The notes beneath the pieces were generated by a model. The model was not told the origin of the DNA and searched no databases. It saw only the letters and a list, made by a program, of their open reading frames with translations. Below are positions 4,924-5,672 of a DNA stretch of 5,672 nt, in pieces. This DNA is from Fimbriimonadaceae bacterium (GTDB lineage Bacteria; Armatimonadota; Fimbriimonadia; Fimbriimonadales; Fimbriimonadaceae): NCBI GenBank assembly GCA_019694835.1, contig JAIBBE010000092.1, forward strand, positions 1 through 5,672, given 5' to 3'. Position numbers and translations under genes: made by a program. How positions within the stretch are numbered: the stretch's first letter is position 1; each line of letters begins with the position of its first letter.

Positions 4924-5672
4924 TCAGACGATATCCAGGTGCTGGATCCCGGCCGTCAAATCCCGGTCCTTCGACTCCTTGCCATGCAGCTTGATCTGCA
5001 GCCGCAGGTCATTCACCGAATCGGCATTGCGCAGGGCATCCTCGTAGCTGATCTTGCCGCCCTCGTAGAGGTCGAACAGGGCCTGGTCGAAGGTCTGCAT
5101 GCCCAGCTCGCGGGACTTCTTCATGATCTCCTTGATCTCGTGCACCTCGCCCTTGAAGATCAGGTCGGAGATCAGCGGGGAGTTCAGCATGATTTCCACG
5201 GCGGCGCAGCGGCCCTTGCCGTCCTTCATCGGGATGAGTCGCTGCGACACGAGGGCCCGCATGTTGAGGGACAGGTCCATCAGCAACTGCTGCCGGCGCT
5301 CCTCCGGGAAGAAGTTGATCACCCGGTCCAGGGCCTGGTTGGCGCTGTTGGCGTGCAGGGTGCCCATGCACAGGTGGCCGGTCTCCGCGAAGGCGATGGC
5401 GTGCTCCATGGTTTCCCGGTCGCGGATTTCGCCGATCAGGATCACGTCCGGGGCCTGGCGCAGCGTGTTCTTCAGGGCCGCTTCCCACGACTCGGTATCG
5501 ACGCCCACCTCGCGCTGGGTGACGATGCAGTTCCGGTGCTCATGGACGTATTCGACCGGGTCCTCGATGGTGATGATGTGGCCGTAGGAACTCTCGTTGC
5601 GGAAGCCGATCATCGCGGCCAGCGACGTGGATTTGCCGGAACCGGTGCCGCCGACGAAGAGGACCAGGCCGC
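4924..5672 (-). CDS. pilU: type IV pilus retraction ATPase PilU (5' end beyond window)
   Basis: This is a cytoplasmic hexameric secretion-type AAA+ ATPase that works with PilT to drive type IV pilus retraction and twitching motility. 248 residues are visible; the N-terminal part lies outside the window. Walker A GGTGSGKST is at visible residues 7-15, the Asp box HIITIEDPVEYVH at 31-43, Walker B DVILIGEIRD at 75-84, and the His box AETGHLCMGTLH at 95-106. PilU rather than PilT is indicated by the block IVTQREVGVD ... NTLRQAPDVILIGEIRD and by the longer C-terminal tail ending QHLDIV. The reading frame is intact, and its base composition (39 of 60 GC in 5281-5340) is higher than in the operon to the left. 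It looks like a core chromosomal gene marking the border of the acquired segment. pilT normally lies upstream, outside the window. Confidence 0.95.
   Translation of the reverse strand, partial: GLVLFVGGTGSGKSTSLAAMIGFRNESSYGHIITIEDPVEYVHEHRNCIVTQREVGVDTESWEAALKNTLRQAPDVILIGEIRDRETMEHAIAFAETGHLCMGTLHANSANQALDRVINFFPEERRQQLLMDLSLNMRALVSQRLIPMKDGKGRCAAVEIMLNSPLISDLIFKGEVHEIKEIMKKSRELGMQTFDQALFDLYEGGKISYEDALRNADSVNDLRLQIKLHGKESKDRDLTAGIQHLDIV

Overview
The window looks like a piece of a GC-rich gammaproteobacterial chromosome, most likely from the Xanthomonadaceae/Lysobacteraceae. Three things suggest this: the right edge carries a typical pilU (twitching-motility ATPase), the spacers are very GC-rich, and they hold long intergenic repeats with purine/pyrimidine hairpins of a kind I associate with that group. 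The taxon is an inference; no rRNA or other marker is present.

Layout, left to right. Positions 1-75 are an edge fragment with no assignable gene. Positions 76-373 are one copy (IR-L) of a ~298-bp intergenic repeat carrying a 13-bp hairpin. Positions 374-502 hold a nested stem-loop downstream of the operon. Positions 503-4003 hold a tightly packed minus-strand operon read from right to left: a 60-aa excisionase-type helix-turn-helix protein, a possible 22-aa peptide, a ParB-fold protein (364 aa), a PD-(D/E)xK-like putative nuclease (355 aa) and an amino-type DNA methyltransferase (364 aa). The junctions are ATGA, TAA|ATG, TGATG and ATGA overlaps, so translation is probably coupled along the whole operon. 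Positions 4004-4503 hold the operon's likely promoter/operator and a stretch that looks like decayed coding sequence. Positions 4504-4802 are the second repeat copy (IR-R), inverted relative to the first. Positions 4803-4923 are a GC-rich spacer, followed by the 3' part of pilU on the minus strand, running off the right edge.

The ParB-fold/nuclease/methyltransferase operon is the most interesting content. Methyltransferase plus putative nuclease suggests self/non-self discrimination on DNA. The ParB-like protein would be a DNA-binding, possibly nucleotide-dependent module, and the small HTH protein a likely regulator. I read it as a candidate restriction-modification-like defence module and know no established system name for this exact combination. 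Its base composition is lower in GC than pilU, and it sits between two inverted repeat copies (196 of 198 core bases identical), which fits horizontal acquisition. Antiviral function is inference; the domain calls rest on visible motifs.
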